NCBI GenBank assembly: GCA_018806915.1
Contig: JAGKQI010000047.1
Coordinates: forward strand, 1,178,001 to 1,242,000
DNA: 64,000 nucleotides
Direction: 5' to 3'
Origin: Phytophthora colocasiae
Taxonomy: Eukaryota; Oomycota; Peronosporomycetes; Peronosporales; Peronosporaceae
Shown: piece by piece, positions 11,264-23,058 of the stretch
Layout of the letters: every line of letters starts with the position of its first letter
Numbering within the stretch: position 1 is the stretch's first letter
Translations under genes and position numbers: made by a program
The notes under the pieces: model-generated
Database searches by the model: none
What the model was told of the DNA's origin: nothing
What the model saw: the letters and a program-made list of their open reading frames with translations, nothing else

Positions 11264-12720
11264 GGAGTGAACATCAACGAGAACGCGTCTGTTTCCGCTT
11301 TAAAGGCAGCGATTCATACGGCGAAACAGAACAGGTTAAAATGCGTTGATGCTGACGAGCTGAAGCTTTTCTTGGCGAAGAGAAATAATGAATGGCTGAC
11401 TGAGGCAATCGTGACGAAAGGCGTGACTGACACCACTGGTCTGAACCCTGTGGGGGTACCAATATGCGGGAGCGAAACTCAAACTGGCTGGCTTGTCGGA
11501 GCAAGAGGTGCAAGTCGACTTGACGTCAGAAGATGTCAAAAATGGAAATATTCCTGTGCACGTGCTGGTGGTGGTCCCGGACATGCCGCCCCAAAAAAGG
11601 CAACGAGTGGGTGAGGAGGAATTGGCCTTTTGGCAGGGAGAATTGGACGCGACCAGTTTGGACAGCGATTAAAACCTGAGACCGACCTGGCCGTGGGGAA
11701 ATTGTTGAAAACCCCACCCAAACCGTCCGGATCGGAAGTTTTTGGGGTAAAAGTGTATGGGGGATTGATTGTACGTCCAAAAGGGGTACTGGGACGTCCT
11801 ATGACATTTTGAAGAAGAAATTGCAGCAGGAGAAGCGAATTGACAGAGTTCTTGTGATTGGCAGTCCTGGCATCGGGAAGTCTGTGCTTGGAGTGTTTCT
11901 TCTGCTGCTGTTTATGTCGGAGCACAGGAATGTGGCATACCGACCTCTTGACTATGGTACAAGCCCGTTTTACTTTACTTGGAACTCTGCCAACAACTGC
12001 TACGAGGCATCTTTGAAACCGATTTCTGGAAATCGATACGAGGGGTTGTTTGATGGCAATGAATCTGGTGCACTATGGGCACGTCCACAGATATTTATGC
12101 ATTCCTATCTGTTCGCCAGTCCACGTACCAAGAACTACAACGAGCAAGATTGTGCCAAGATCTACATGAATCCATGGACCAAGGTCAGAACCGAATATGC
12201 AAGCGTGGAGAGGACGAGTCTGTGAGAGATTTTTGCTGCGAGATGCCGCTACCAGTGAGATTTGTGTGCGCCCAACTTGACGAGACACGGACCGATTCCA
12301 ATCAAATACTGGGCCCATTCATTGCAATGTCTGAAAGTATTCAAGCGGCATCTGAAATCCGTACTGACAGTGGAAACATGCTATTTCTGCCTCTTTCAAA
12401 GAATTTTCCTGCAATCGACGGTGTTCTTGTTGTACCGGATGAGCGTCGCGTTCTCTACCTTCAGGCGACTGTGGCGTCAAGGCACCCCATTTTGTACCAG
12501 CGCTTCAAAGATATCATCAGTAAATTGATATGACGCAGAGAGTTTGCAGACTACACTCACACGCTTCTCTTCTTGGTCGGGCCTGATACCTACGACCAGT
12601 TTCAGGAGCAGCTGTACACAAATGCGGACAAGAAGAAGGAAACGCTCACGAAGACCAAATTTCGGGGTGGAAGTGACGCAGTATGTTGGCAAGATCACCC
12701 GAGGGCAAAATGGTAAAAAA
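11264..12720 (+). pseudogene. Crinkler (CRN)-type effector, decayed
   Basis: Pieces of one CRN gene lie in order but in different frames. An N-terminal ubiquitin-like part with the LFLAK-type translocation motif (LKLFLAK, 11360-11380) is followed by a frame change near 11450. The next frame holds the conserved HVLVVVP (11559-11579) that closes the CRN header and ends at TAA 11670-11672. A P-loop NTPase segment follows (GSPGIGKS, about 11860-11883), then a C-terminal segment resembling the CRN nuclease-type domain (FPAIDGVLVVP and LYLQATVASRHPI, about 12405-12500), with a tail in another frame to about 12660. CRNs are effectors acting in host cells. The usual N-terminal start is also missing, so at least four lesions make this a pseudogene. 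Confidence 0.8.
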
Positions 12721-13111
12721 TGATGCTTGGTATTAGGACAACGAACCGCCGTACTAATATTCTCTACGATTACCAACGAGCTGCTAGGCAGGGTGTTGGT
12801 AATACGTTTGAAGTATTGCAATAGGTACTTCTAGTGGTTTAGATTCTCGTCCGATGAAGTACTTGGTAAAAGCTGACCTTCTGAAACCGACACTACCATT
12901 GAGGGCGTCGACAATGGTGGAGGCAATCCTGGATGAGATAGTAGAAGCGGTGGCTGTGCTCAGTCTCGGAAAAGAAGAACTGTGCCTGTTGGCAATCCAG
13001 TTTTGTTAACGTCGCGTTTCTCAGGCATGCGTGCTGGAGAACATTCATGACGTCTTTACGGTACGGGAAAGGATTAGCCATGAACCTTAACTTCTCATAT
13101 TACCCCAGTCA
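12721..13111. other. Intergenic, no feature seen
   Basis: About 390 bp between the CRN remnant and the SDR gene. Short frames on both strands have no recognisable content. It may include more degraded CRN 3' sequence. Confidence 0.4.
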
Positions 13112-14213
13112 TCATTTGCATTTCTCCTTTCCCTGACTGTTGTTCTTGCCGATGAATGTATCCATTCCATTCAGACCCCCACCAAGGCGAACCACGAAAT
13201 CATACAAGGGGACAGGAAGAGCTCGTGATATGATTGGAGCCCACGATAAAGCAATTCCTCTCCACCCCGTGAAGCACGACACCAGCAGCTCATCTCCACG
13301 TTCGATCGAGCGGTATATTGTATCGACCACATCAGCTTCCGAGAGCATCGGTATGAAAAAGCGCGAGATCTTCGAAGCCCAGTCGTCTGCAGTCAAGACA
13401 CCAGCAAACATCCCCGTATCTACTGCAGCAGGACAAACCAATAGCGTTCGGATCGCCTTGAAGTTATCGTGCCACAGCTCCAAGCGCACTACAAACCAGA
13501 CGTACAAATTAGACGACATTCCTACAGCGATAATGAAAAGCAGAACGCAACGTACACGCTTCATGGAAAGCAATCACCGCAGCTTTACTCGCGCAATAGT
13601 CGGTCAATCTTGCACTGCTTGTCATCCCCATCACCGACGACAACGTCACCAACAGAGACTCTGGAGCTTTCTTCATCGACGGGAGAGCTGCCTTCACCAT
13701 CCAAAAGTGCGCCAGTGTGTTCACCGCAAACGTCTTGTGAATCTGTTCCGGTGTTAAGTTCTCCAGTGACTTCCCCATTACAACCCCTGCGTTGTTAACC
13801 AGCACACCAATGTGCTTCGGTGCTACGTCCTCCACCACTCGAGCAATAGTCTCATCCACCGACCTTATCAAAACCATCATCATCTTCCAATAACTCTCCA
13901 AGAAATAACACTAGAGCTCCTACCTGTGGTCTGCCACATTGCAATCGTATACAAATACTCGTTTGGCACCTCCATCCAGCAATAATTCCTTCTGCAGCGT
14001 CTTGAGAGCATTTGTATCAATGTCCAGCAGTGCCAACGTCACATTTCGAGCTTCATTGAACACTTTCTGAGCCAATTTTCGGCCAATCCCACTCGCAGCG
14101 CCCGTTATCACCACCACTTTGTCATCTACATTGAACGCGCGTCTTCCTACACACCCCACAGCTCGATAAAGGAGCCAAAATCCTAGTAGCGCCATCACCA
14201 CAAGCAGCATCAT
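13112..14213 (-). CDS. Membrane-anchored short-chain dehydrogenase/reductase
   Basis: Three exons, 14213-13924, 13863-13556 and 13488-13112, give 324 residues. The N-terminal 20 residues form a hydrophobic anchor (MLLVVMALLGFWLLYRAVG). The Rossmann nucleotide-binding motif is VVITGAASGIGRK, the NNAG motif is LVNNAGVV, and the catalytic Tyr-x3-Lys is YCASK. The layout and length resemble the SDR16C group (retinol dehydrogenase 10 or 17-beta-hydroxysteroid dehydrogenase 11/13 like), endoplasmic-reticulum or lipid-droplet enzymes acting on lipophilic alcohols; the substrate cannot be read from sequence. Exon 2 must end at the gtacgttg donor, not the nearby gtgtac, to give the expected LRLEL after the active site. 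Confidence 0.85.
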
Positions 14214-14277
14214 TTCTAAAAATATTATGATAGGGCTATCATGATATTTACGATTGGACTATTGTTATTTTTCGGCC

Positions 14278-17200
14278 TTAGTTACAGGTTTCCGCGCCTC
14301 TGATGTTCATAGCGAAAGTATCATCAAGAGACGAGAATTTGTCCACTTCGGCTGCGTGGGAGGACTTGGAACTCCACATATTCGGCGGATACGCGATATT
14401 TGTATCCACTTCGCGCTCAATCATGACGACATCACCTGTGATGCTGATCATGTTGTACACTTGGTTGCGGTACAGTTGACTGGACTCGATCGGCACGAGA
14501 CGGAACGTCAGCATGGCATTTCCACCTAAAGAGCGTACGTGAGCGCGTACAATTGCAATAGCTTCACTCAGGAACAAGTGGTAGAAAGCACCCAGTCCTC
14601 CGCTCTCACGCACTGTCCAGCTTTCCTTGATGAAGTGCAGGGTCACACGACCGAGGTAACGCGTCACATGAGCGCCAGGAATGTATCCGAGAGGTGTGAG
14701 CTCGATCCACTCGCGACCGTAAGGAGCTGGTGCAGCTGTTACACCACGACCCTGACCTGGTGCAATGCTGCTGCTTAGACGGAAATGCGAGAAACTTCGT
14801 GTTGGAGGCGGCATCTGAATGTGAAGCCTGGGACTGCTCCTGCCGGACAGAGGGATGTCGTGTGTCTCTGGCTGTGCTGACGAGGATTTGCAGGGTGAAT
14901 CAATTTCCTGGGCGTCTTGAATCTCCAGAGCCTTTGCAGCATTGTTCAGAAGACTCTCTAACGGGTCCTCCCAGTTCTTCTCCAGGACAGCCATGCCGCT
15001 CAAAACCACTTCAAGCTACAAGAAAGAAGCTTAGGTTAGATACACAAGTGACAACGTAATGAATACAGAGCTTACCATTGTTTCAGAGGCCACAGCAACT
15101 CGAGTCTTTAGCCCGCAGATAGCACAGGGAGCATAGGAGCGAACCTTGAATAGCAGACTGCAAAGAGAAGCGAATGTCAGGACAGACTTTAAAAAGGTGA
15201 TCTCAATAGACTGTACCTTGCAAATAGCTCCTTGAACACAACTGAGAGCAGCTCATTGAGTCGAGTATCACGCATCCGATCTTCATCCCACTCCACTCGC
15301 TTCATGGACACAATCAAGTGCACATTCTCACCAGGGGTAAAGTCCCCAGGGAGACGATCTGTGTTGCACATGTAAATCCCCTGCAAGAAAAACGCTATTA
15401 GACAATAGCACCCACCTCGATGTCATACAGATTACACACCTCTGGCAGTTCCTGCTCAAGCAGGACAGACATCAGATCCTCATCGGTCTCGTCATCGATT
15501 TCCAGAACGAAAGTCTCCTTCGAGTCGCTAAAGCCATCAACAAACGCCTCTTCTTCCGACTCGGAACTTGAATCCGAGGAAGAGCTCAGTGTCTTCGAGT
15601 CGTTGTCTAGAGAAGTCTGAGACGCCGGGGCTGGAGGCGTTCCTGCACCTCCTGAAGCTGTAGTGCTGTCTCCATCCGGGGCAGTCGTGTTTTCAGAAAC
15701 AGTTGCATTGTCTGTGGATGGCTGCGCAGCAACTGTGTCGTCTGAAGACGAAGCCGGCTGCTGCTTCCGGCGTGCGCGTCTTGCTGAAGACCGAGACTGA
15801 GGAAGCGGATATGAGCGCTTTGACCCCTTTCCAGTGTCATCATCCTGGTCCGAAGAAAGCGACGTGCTAAACTGGAGCTGGTTACGAGAATTCCTCCCTC
15901 CAACGTAGTACTCGTATTCCGGTTGGACGATACAGACGCGGTCTCGATGGAGCTTTTCATAAAGAAGAAAAACAATTAGACAGGAGCTATCACACGTATC
16001 TCAACTGAGTGCGTACCCTATCTTTGTTAAATGTGCTGAGCTCCTCAATCTGCGCTTGGAGCTGAACAAGACGCCGATCTTCATCATCTTTCACCTGATC
16101 AAGCGAAACGTAGGCACACATGAGTGCATCGATCCGCAAGCATTGCAGCGTTTAGACTTACATCAATATTTCGCTCAATCCGAAGCGTTGGAGGAGGAGG
16201 AAGGGCAGGAAGGTAAAGCCCAGTCCCCGTAATAACACCGACAATAAGTGAGCCGCCCACTTGAATCTGGGAGTCAAAGGCGAACACAGCGTTCACACCG
16301 AGCACTTTCATCTTAACGATGAGCTGAGAAATTTTAGCACAATCCACGAAAGTATTAGTATTCGACGAAAGTCTGCCACAAGAAACTTAGAGCGCGGCTG
16401 AATGTCGTACATACCTGTCGATATAACTCGTACTCCAGAAATGGCAATGCGTCTGACACGATTGTCGCATTAACGTCACCCGTCCCCTTCCTTCGCTGCC
16501 GACAAACTCGTGCCTGGATAAACGTTCCTTTCCCCATCATAGCAAGTCCGGCAGGAGGTTCAATGGATGCGATCATCATCTCTGGAACCCACTTGTTGCC
16601 GCACACGCCGCAACGAACCATTCGCATACTGAAATGAAGCAGAACGTAGTTGGTAAAGTTTCTGCTCAGCAATATAGCACATTTAAAACACGTTAACTTA
16701 CTTCGAAAATGGAGCCAGGGATCGAGAGTACGGGATATGGCACAATAGGCATGGTGACTTGGAAACTCGGGTTCTCCTGGCATGTCAACATAGATGGCAT
16801 AACGTTAGAAGGACTGTTGATCCTAAACAAAAGACGCTCTGATTGTCAAACCTTGCTTTCACTCTTGAAGGAATTGGTGGGTGAGTCATGTATGAGAATG
16901 AGGGGCTCCGGCGTCCAAGAGACGCAGGTATCTCCGATACAGGGAGGTTTAGCATCGGAGACGAAGTTGAATGCACATCTGGTCCATCGTCGTCCGCATC
17001 GTAGCTGGCGGCTATATCTCTCCGAAATGGTCTCTCTTCCAGTGGATTCTTCATCACCGCGGCAGTCCCTCTGTTCATGTATAGCTTGAATAAGTTCATG
17101 CTAGCAAGTAGGAAACTATTCTGATAACATACGATGCTGAGATCACACACACGTCATCGTGAATAGTACACGACTCTGTGTAACCAATAACAAAAGGACA

Positions 17201-18506
17201 CTGGAGTGACTGTGCATGAGCACGAATCTGCACAAACATCGCACAAGTACGTAAGTAGTTGTTCTGAATTCTGTCAAATCCAAAGCGATTCAGTATTCTT
17301 TACTGATATGACAAACGCGTACCTCTTCACGCAGCTCAAGCCACCACGAGTCTCGTGTCTCCTGGTCTGCTAGCTTCGTCGCCAACTTGCCAAGATACTT
17401 AACAGACCGAGCACTGACGATTCCAGCCAGACGGATCCTTGTTGCTGGGTTAAACACTTTCAGCGTGATCAATTGCACCTCCTAACAACATAGATAACAA
17501 TAAATCATCAGAAGAACTCCTTCCTTTTCCGATCAACATCACTTACATCGTGTGCAGAGATATTGAACGCCTCTGGAGCCTTCAGTGTCTTCAGTACGCG
17601 ACGAGGAAAGAATCTCGGTGACACCAGTGCATCCACGTTATCTCCCCCCATCGCGTTCACCTCATCTTTACCGGTATCCACCTTCAAATCGCTCTCATGG
17701 CCATCCTCGCTATGTGTTCGTTGCTGAACGTTTCCATTCTCGAGCGTCGATTCATTTTTCCCCACTGGAGTGATGTAGCACGCTGTACCACATGCGCGAG
17801 CCACTAGTCCACTATCTCCTTCCACATCGAAAAATTGTTTGTAAGCCAGAACTGCATTTCCTCCAAGTTCCAAAGCCTTTTTCCCCACCAACGTCACCAC
17901 CTGCGACGACAGTTTATACAGCAACAATTGCCGATGTTCATTACTGCGTCTCGATGTCCGAAAATTGTCACTCCACGAATATTCCGGATCGGCATGCACT
18001 ACTAGCTCCTCCACAAACCCTAACATGCTTTCAATCCTGTACAGACTAGGGTCTAGTGTCGACAGGCCGAAGAACTGCACACCAGCTGAAGACTCTCGAA
18101 AGGGATTCACATCTCCAAAGTACTGAAGTCGAATAACTAAACTCAGTTCACAACGAACGCCTAACAGCGTGTCATACACTGGAAACCAGCCTTGAATGAC
18201 GTGCCCGTCTCTCATCAAAAGGCAATTAAGATCCACGTATACAATACCCACAGTAGCGTCTGTTGTATACACGTCGTGGTCCATGAGTTTAAACTCAATT
18301 GGCTGACTCTGCAGTACGGAATCGTCAGCCACATCGAATCGGAATTCCTCGTCCCATTTAGGGTTTAGCGTCTTCTTGGAGACGGAAGACTTGGCCTCGA
18401 AGCTTGCAAAAGTGATCCCCACATACGCATCTGCTAACTTACTCGTACGGTCCACTACGGGCATGTCCCGAGCCTCCACGAGGCGGATCTTGATCGTACA
18501 GGGCAT
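14278..18506 (-). CDS. C2CD5 (CDP138)-like C2 domain protein
   Basis: Twelve exons: 18506-17547, 17481-17323, 17227-17133, 17070-16852, 16776-16702, 16628-16415, 16323-16162, 16094-16017, 15952-15440, 15380-15217, 15157-15076 and 15015-14278. All join in phase to give 1152 residues. An N-terminal C2 domain (about 1-125, starting IKIRLVEARDMPVVDR) is followed by the family-specific core: GFVEELVVHADPEYSW, GKKALELGGNAVLAYKQ, IGYTESCTIHDDV. A putative zinc-binding pair of CxxC motifs is split between exons 5 and 6 (CLLCHIPY and CGVCG). The C-terminal HAVR-like domain contains YIPGAHVTRYLGRV and VRAHVRSLGGNAML. Human C2CD5 binds membranes in a calcium-dependent way during vesicle traffic; that role is inferred. 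The long Ser/acidic stretch in exon 9 is disordered. Confidence 0.88.
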
Positions 18507-18620
18507 CTTATATTAATAATATTTTTTAGCAGATAATTATCACCTAAAAAATATTGTGGAAAAGTTTAGTGAAAATTTGCAACGGAATATTACAATAAAA
18601 TTTCTCTTTAACGCGGAAGT
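18507..18620. promoter_or_regulatory. Short divergent promoter
   Basis: Only 114 bp separate the start codons of the C2CD5-like gene (minus) and the PPIL1-like gene (plus). Both promoters must lie here or extend into transcribed sequence. The DNA is AT-rich with several TAAAATAT-like tracts; no specific element was assigned. Confidence 0.5.
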
Positions 18621-19442
18621 ATGGTGACGTCCAAGCCGCCGACACACGTCGTGTTCGAGACCACTGTGGTGCGTCCACACGCTCTACATTCTTCAGTTTA
18701 AATATTAATTTATTAACTATACTGGTTAGGGTGATTTTACTATGGAGCTCTACACGGAACACGCGCCACGGACGTGCTGGAACATCGCGGAGCTCGCACG
18801 TCGAGGTTACTACAATAATACCATCTTCCACCGCATCATTAGAGACTTTATGATCCAAGGAGGGGACCCTACGGGCACAGGTCGAGGCGGAGAGTCCATC
18901 TACGGGTATTCAAAAATCATTTATTCACAGCCTCGTAGAGATTTTCTTAATGTGATATTTTGCTACAGAGCTAAGTTTGATGATGAGATTTCCAAGGAGC
19001 TTAAGCACACTGGCGCCGGTGTGTTGTCTATGGTAAAGAGCACGGAAATTGATCGAGAAAGCACAAGTTTTTAGAGATTGATAATGTTATTTTGGATTGT
19101 TTCAGGCGAATTCAGGGCCAAACACGAACGGCAGCCAGTTCTTCATTACCTTGGCGCCGACGCCTTGGCTCGATGGTAAGGAACAAGATACTACTTGGAA
19201 ATTATCGGGACTGACTGTGATTGCGTTTTTCTAGGCAAACACACAGTGTTTGGTAGGATTTCGGCGGGTATGAAAGTGGTTCAACGCATGGGAATGGTGC
19301 CGACGGGTGCTAACGACAGGTACGATCAATTACATACCGAGAGCAGACTCAAATTGCGCGAGCTGACACTTTTCATTTAACGTTTTGGCTCAGGCCTCGC
19401 GAGGAGATCCACATTAAACGCGCGTATCCGGTTTCCCAGTAA
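18621..19442 (+). CDS. PPIL1: Cyclophilin PPIL1-type peptidyl-prolyl isomerase
   Basis: Six exons, 18621-18668, 18730-18905, 18969-19032, 19106-19175, 19235-19319 and 19394-19442, encode 163 residues, matching the single-domain PPIL1 length. The active-site region is intact: [40 protein letters not shown] and the Trp of [13 protein letters not shown]. The enzyme isomerises Xaa-Pro bonds; PPIL1 works in the nucleus inside the activated spliceosome with SKIP. Exon 1 supplies only the first 16 residues. Six exons in 0.8 kb is dense for this locus. Confidence 0.93.
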
Positions 19443-19691
19443 AAAGGCAATGGATCAGGACGCACGATAGAGGTACATGATCACCCTGGTGGAAAACATC
19501 TATATCATGTAATGGAGTCAATTGACTATGGTCGATTTGCAGGGATTCTGCAGGGTTGTTGAGATTAATTTTCTAGTTGTGCTGGTTGGTGTGAAGTCAG
19601 GTAATTCTATATTCATTGTCGAGACTGCACCATGAAGAGTCACACTTGAAAATGGATGAGAGTTTAGTGCCGTAGCAGTTTACAAGTGTCA

Positions 19692-22600
19692 ATGGATGGA
19701 TTGAGGGTAGAACGAAGTTCTTTCAACGAGACGTCGGCGTGCCAATCCAACAATGTGACTGATGATGTCCCAGATTCCTCAGTAGGAGAACTTTTACACC
19801 ACACAGAACTTGTAGACTCCAATGAAGAAACGCTCAAGACTGATGATTCAAGGCCTCAATCTACTGACAGCAACAATACAGATGAAGACTCTAGGGGCTT
19901 ACCGCCGAAACAGGCGTGGGTCCATGTCGTTGATCTTGCTCCGGACTTGCAGAGCAGCATTTTTGAGTTTGTGCCTGGATCTGATACAATTCCAGACAAT
20001 TCCACTGGGAGATCGATACCTGAAATGAAGCCTCGTCAGAAGAAACGCGTGAGTTTTGCACCAGAAACCGAAGAAGACAGGAGCACTCTGGTCCATGATC
20101 ACGTGTACCTAGTCGACGCTTCCAGCGAGAGATCAGGATTCCTGTCGGTGATGGAGCAAAGCCGCCAGGTTGAAAGAAGTTTTGTCGTTCCTGATGATAT
20201 TCCTCCATTTGGATGGTGGAATTGTTTTCAGCTTGGGCTCTCGCTGACATACACGACGATCTGCCTTCGCCAGAACATCTCTTCACGATGTCTGCTTTTC
20301 GAGGATCAGAAGCGTAAGCGGGGGAAATCTTGTATCTCCGCGTCGCAAATTTCGGTATTGGCACGTGCAGGATTGGCGTTCAACACCAGCACGAGGTCTT
20401 TAGTGGTTCGGCAAGGCGAACCCGCCCCACCACCACCTGAACCTGCCACAAAAACGCCGAAACGAAGAAGATATCGCAAAGGAGGACGACTGGGATTTAC
20501 GAGAATTGCAACCAGACTTCGGCATCGGAAGAAGATGAGTTCAAAGTACAGATGGGCTGAAAATCTTTCTAAGAGATTCGTATCAAGAGGCAACAAGGCA
20601 GAGAAACCTGCTACATCGGAGCCTACAGTCAAACCAAGGTCTCCCGTGCGGCTCAAAATCAACTTAAAGGTGACGTTGAAGTTTAAACGCCAAGGGAATC
20701 GCGATCCAGGCGACAACACGAAGATCAAGAAAGTCACGACTGGCCTAGACAAGAACAAGATCGGTTCTTACGGTGCCATTGCTGTCTTTCAGGTTCTTCG
20801 GGTCAATCGTACACTGCTGTCTCTCCGTTTGGAGTATGCTGCGATTGACGACTCAGCTGTGAGTGCTCTAGCTGCAGCACTGCGCGTTAACATGACGCTG
20901 ACTCACCTCAGTCTAGCTGGGAACCGCATCAGTTCTGTTGGTGCTCGCGATCTAGCAGAAGCTCTTGAGGACAGCCCAGACTCCATGCTGATAGATCTGG
21001 ATCTTCGCGACAATCGACTTGGGGCTCAAGGCACCGAGGAACTTGGCCGAGCATTGCGTGAAAACGAGACGCTCACACGCTGTGACTTGTCTTGGAACCG
21101 GATCGGTCCTCAGGCTGTGCTCGGGCTGCTGTCGGCACTACGAGACAACTTCGCTCTCCGTGAACTCTGCGTATATGGACGAGATCTGGCTGAAGATGGT
21201 ACACGTTATCTCTCAAATCTCGACTATGACTCAGCCAAGAGGATCGTCGTAGCACTGCGTCACCTGAACGACAGTTTTGCCATGGCTCGACTAAGTGGCT
21301 CCCGAGCTCTTCTCCCCATTGACAAGATAAAATCTTCACGATGGATACATCTCTATGGTCGGGAACTCATGGAACTGGACGGCCTGGTAATTGCTGGGTT
21401 AATCCCTCAGAACAACATGTTGTTGTCTCTTGATCTCCACGACAACCCAGGACTTGGAAGAGCAGCAGTACTAGAGCTTCTGGCCGCTATCAAGCTGTCC
21501 CCCACCCTCCGAGATGTAAATCTTTCCAACACTGGACTATTTCCTGAAGCTGGGGAAAGTGTTGGAGAGCTGGTGGCTCTGAACAGCACATTGGGGACCA
21601 TCAAGATGCACGACACAGTCATTTCCGTTCAACAAGTGCGTGGTAATCAGCGATCTGAAGCGGTACCGGAGCTCATAACGTTCTCCGTGGACCCGAAACA
21701 TTTTCTGGATACCTGGATCCTTGCCAAATGCTTCGCTGTGAACCGCTTGACCCAAGAACTCAATGAGCTGCGCCTCCCAGACGCGTCTCGTTCCTCCAAG
21801 ACAGCCGCAATCGTCGATATGGCTGCAAACATGAAGGATCATCGAGATCTGGTCACAGTTAATGTGTGTGGACGTCCGCTGGAGCTGTACGAGGTGGCGT
21901 TTCTAGGCAAGAAGATGCTTCATCATCTCCATCTTGGTCGCGTAGCCCTCAACAGCTGCATGCTGGATGGTTCAGCAGCCCGAGCTTTAGCTGATGGGGT
22001 ACGGAACCACGCGACAATGCATACTCTCGAGCTAGAGAACAACCCACTGGGGCCAATTGGAGGACAAGCACTGGCGGAATGTTTGGCATCAAGTAGTGCT
22101 CTCACCTACCTCAATTTAAGCTGGACAGAATTGGGGGATGACGGAGTCGTGGGCTTTGAAGAAGCGTTGAAACGCAACAAGTCAATTGAGAGATTGGACT
22201 TAAGAGGAAACGAGCTGCGTGTACGTGGAGTTGTAGCCATCGCAGAAGGTTTACGTCGTACTGCAACGCTGCGTGAACTGCATTTACGTTGGAACACTAT
22301 CTCGCCTGCAGGTGCTGAGGCACTAGCAATAGCGCTAGAGTCTAACCAGAGCTTACGTCTGCTTGATATTGAGCACCACACGATGGGTTCTCGAGGCGCT
22401 GCAGCGTTCGCTTCAATGCTGACGAGAAATAAACACCTCGAGCAACTCAACATGAGCGGAACAGACTCCGATGACGCACTGGATGCAGGTCCTGGGATCA
22501 GCTCCGAACAAGCTCAACGAATCGCAGAAGCATTGTCGAGCAGCAACCGGTCGCTGCGAGTGCTTCACGTTGGTGCCAACCGCATCGACGCAGATGCCGC

Positions 22601-23027
22601 TTCTCGATTCAGTGAGGTATTGAAGTCCAACAAGGTACTGGTGGCGCTGGATCTGTCTCGATCCCGTTTGGATGCGAAGAAGGCGCCCCGGTTCTTCGCG
22701 TGTTTGTCGGTGAATAGCACGCTGGAGCGGCTCAGTCTGGCTCACAACCGAATTGGTAACGAAGGTTTGGTGGCTTGCACTCGTGCTCTGGAGACCAATC
22801 GAACACTGAAAGAGCTCAATCTAGCGCACAATGGCATGACGGAGGAACCCTTGGCAGTGTTGGCAGCTAAACTTCACGCCCCGAAGAGACAGCTTTGCCC
22901 GACTTTGGAGTGGCTCTGTCTTACTGGTAACAGCATGACGGAGCGTACACGAAGACAATATTTATCCCTGCCACAAAATACCATCGCGATCGAGTTGGAG
23001 GTTCAAGAAGAAGAAAATGAAGATTAA
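19692..23027 (+). CDS. Large RNI-type leucine-rich-repeat protein
   Basis: Single exon, 1111 residues from the ATG at 19692 (an in-frame GTG lies two codons before it). Residues 1 to about 170 are acidic and Ser/Asp-rich and look disordered; about 225-345 are strongly basic (TKTPKRRRYRKGG, RLRHRKKMSS). The rest is a long array of ribonuclease-inhibitor LRRs of about 28 residues, with repeating units such as LTHLSLAGNRISSVGARDLA, LIDLDLRDNRLGAQGTEEL and LRELHLRWNTISPAGAEALA. There is no NACHT, kinase or membrane segment, so it is probably a scaffold. Between LRR blocks (about 480-700) are less regular stretches that may be degenerate repeats. Binding partner unknown. Confidence 0.8.
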   Translation: MDGLRVERSSFNETSACQSNNVTDDVPDSSVGELLHHTELVDSNEETLKTDDSRPQSTDSNNTDEDSRGLPPKQAWVHVVDLAPDLQSSIFEFVPGSDTIPDNSTGRSIPEMKPRQKKRVSFAPETEEDRSTLVHDHVYLVDASSERSGFLSVMEQSRQVERSFVVPDDIPPFGWWNCFQLGLSLTYTTICLRQNISSRCLLFEDQKRKRGKSCISASQISVLARAGLAFNTSTRSLVVRQGEPAPPPPEPATKTPKRRRYRKGGRLGFTRIATRLRHRKKMSSKYRWAENLSKRFVSRGNKAEKPATSEPTVKPRSPVRLKINLKVTLKFKRQGNRDPGDNTKIKKVTTGLDKNKIGSYGAIAVFQVLRVNRTLLSLRLEYAAIDDSAVSALAAALRVNMTLTHLSLAGNRISSVGARDLAEALEDSPDSMLIDLDLRDNRLGAQGTEELGRALRENETLTRCDLSWNRIGPQAVLGLLSALRDNFALRELCVYGRDLAEDGTRYLSNLDYDSAKRIVVALRHLNDSFAMARLSGSRALLPIDKIKSSRWIHLYGRELMELDGLVIAGLIPQNNMLLSLDLHDNPGLGRAAVLELLAAIKLSPTLRDVNLSNTGLFPEAGESVGELVALNSTLGTIKMHDTVISVQQVRGNQRSEAVPELITFSVDPKHFLDTWILAKCFAVNRLTQELNELRLPDASRSSKTAAIVDMAANMKDHRDLVTVNVCGRPLELYEVAFLGKKMLHHLHLGRVALNSCMLDGSAARALADGVRNHATMHTLELENNPLGPIGGQALAECLASSSALTYLNLSWTELGDDGVVGFEEALKRNKSIERLDLRGNELRVRGVVAIAEGLRRTATLRELHLRWNTISPAGAEALAIALESNQSLRLLDIEHHTMGSRGAAAFASMLTRNKHLEQLNMSGTDSDDALDAGPGISSEQAQRIAEALSSSNRSLRVLHVGANRIDADAASRFSEVLKSNKVLVALDLSRSRLDAKKAPRFFACLSVNSTLERLSLAHNRIGNEGLVACTRALETNRTLKELNLAHNGMTEEPLAVLAAKLHAPKRQLCPTLEWLCLTGNSMTERTRRQYLSLPQNTIAIELEVQEEENED

Positions 23028-23058
23028 TTCTCCATCCCCGCTGTTTATTCCCGAGTCT

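Noticed and set aside
19033..19105. Longer PPIL1 exon reading through to 19074
   Set aside because: It is the retained intron; the cyclophilin sequence resumes in phase only after the acceptor at 19105.
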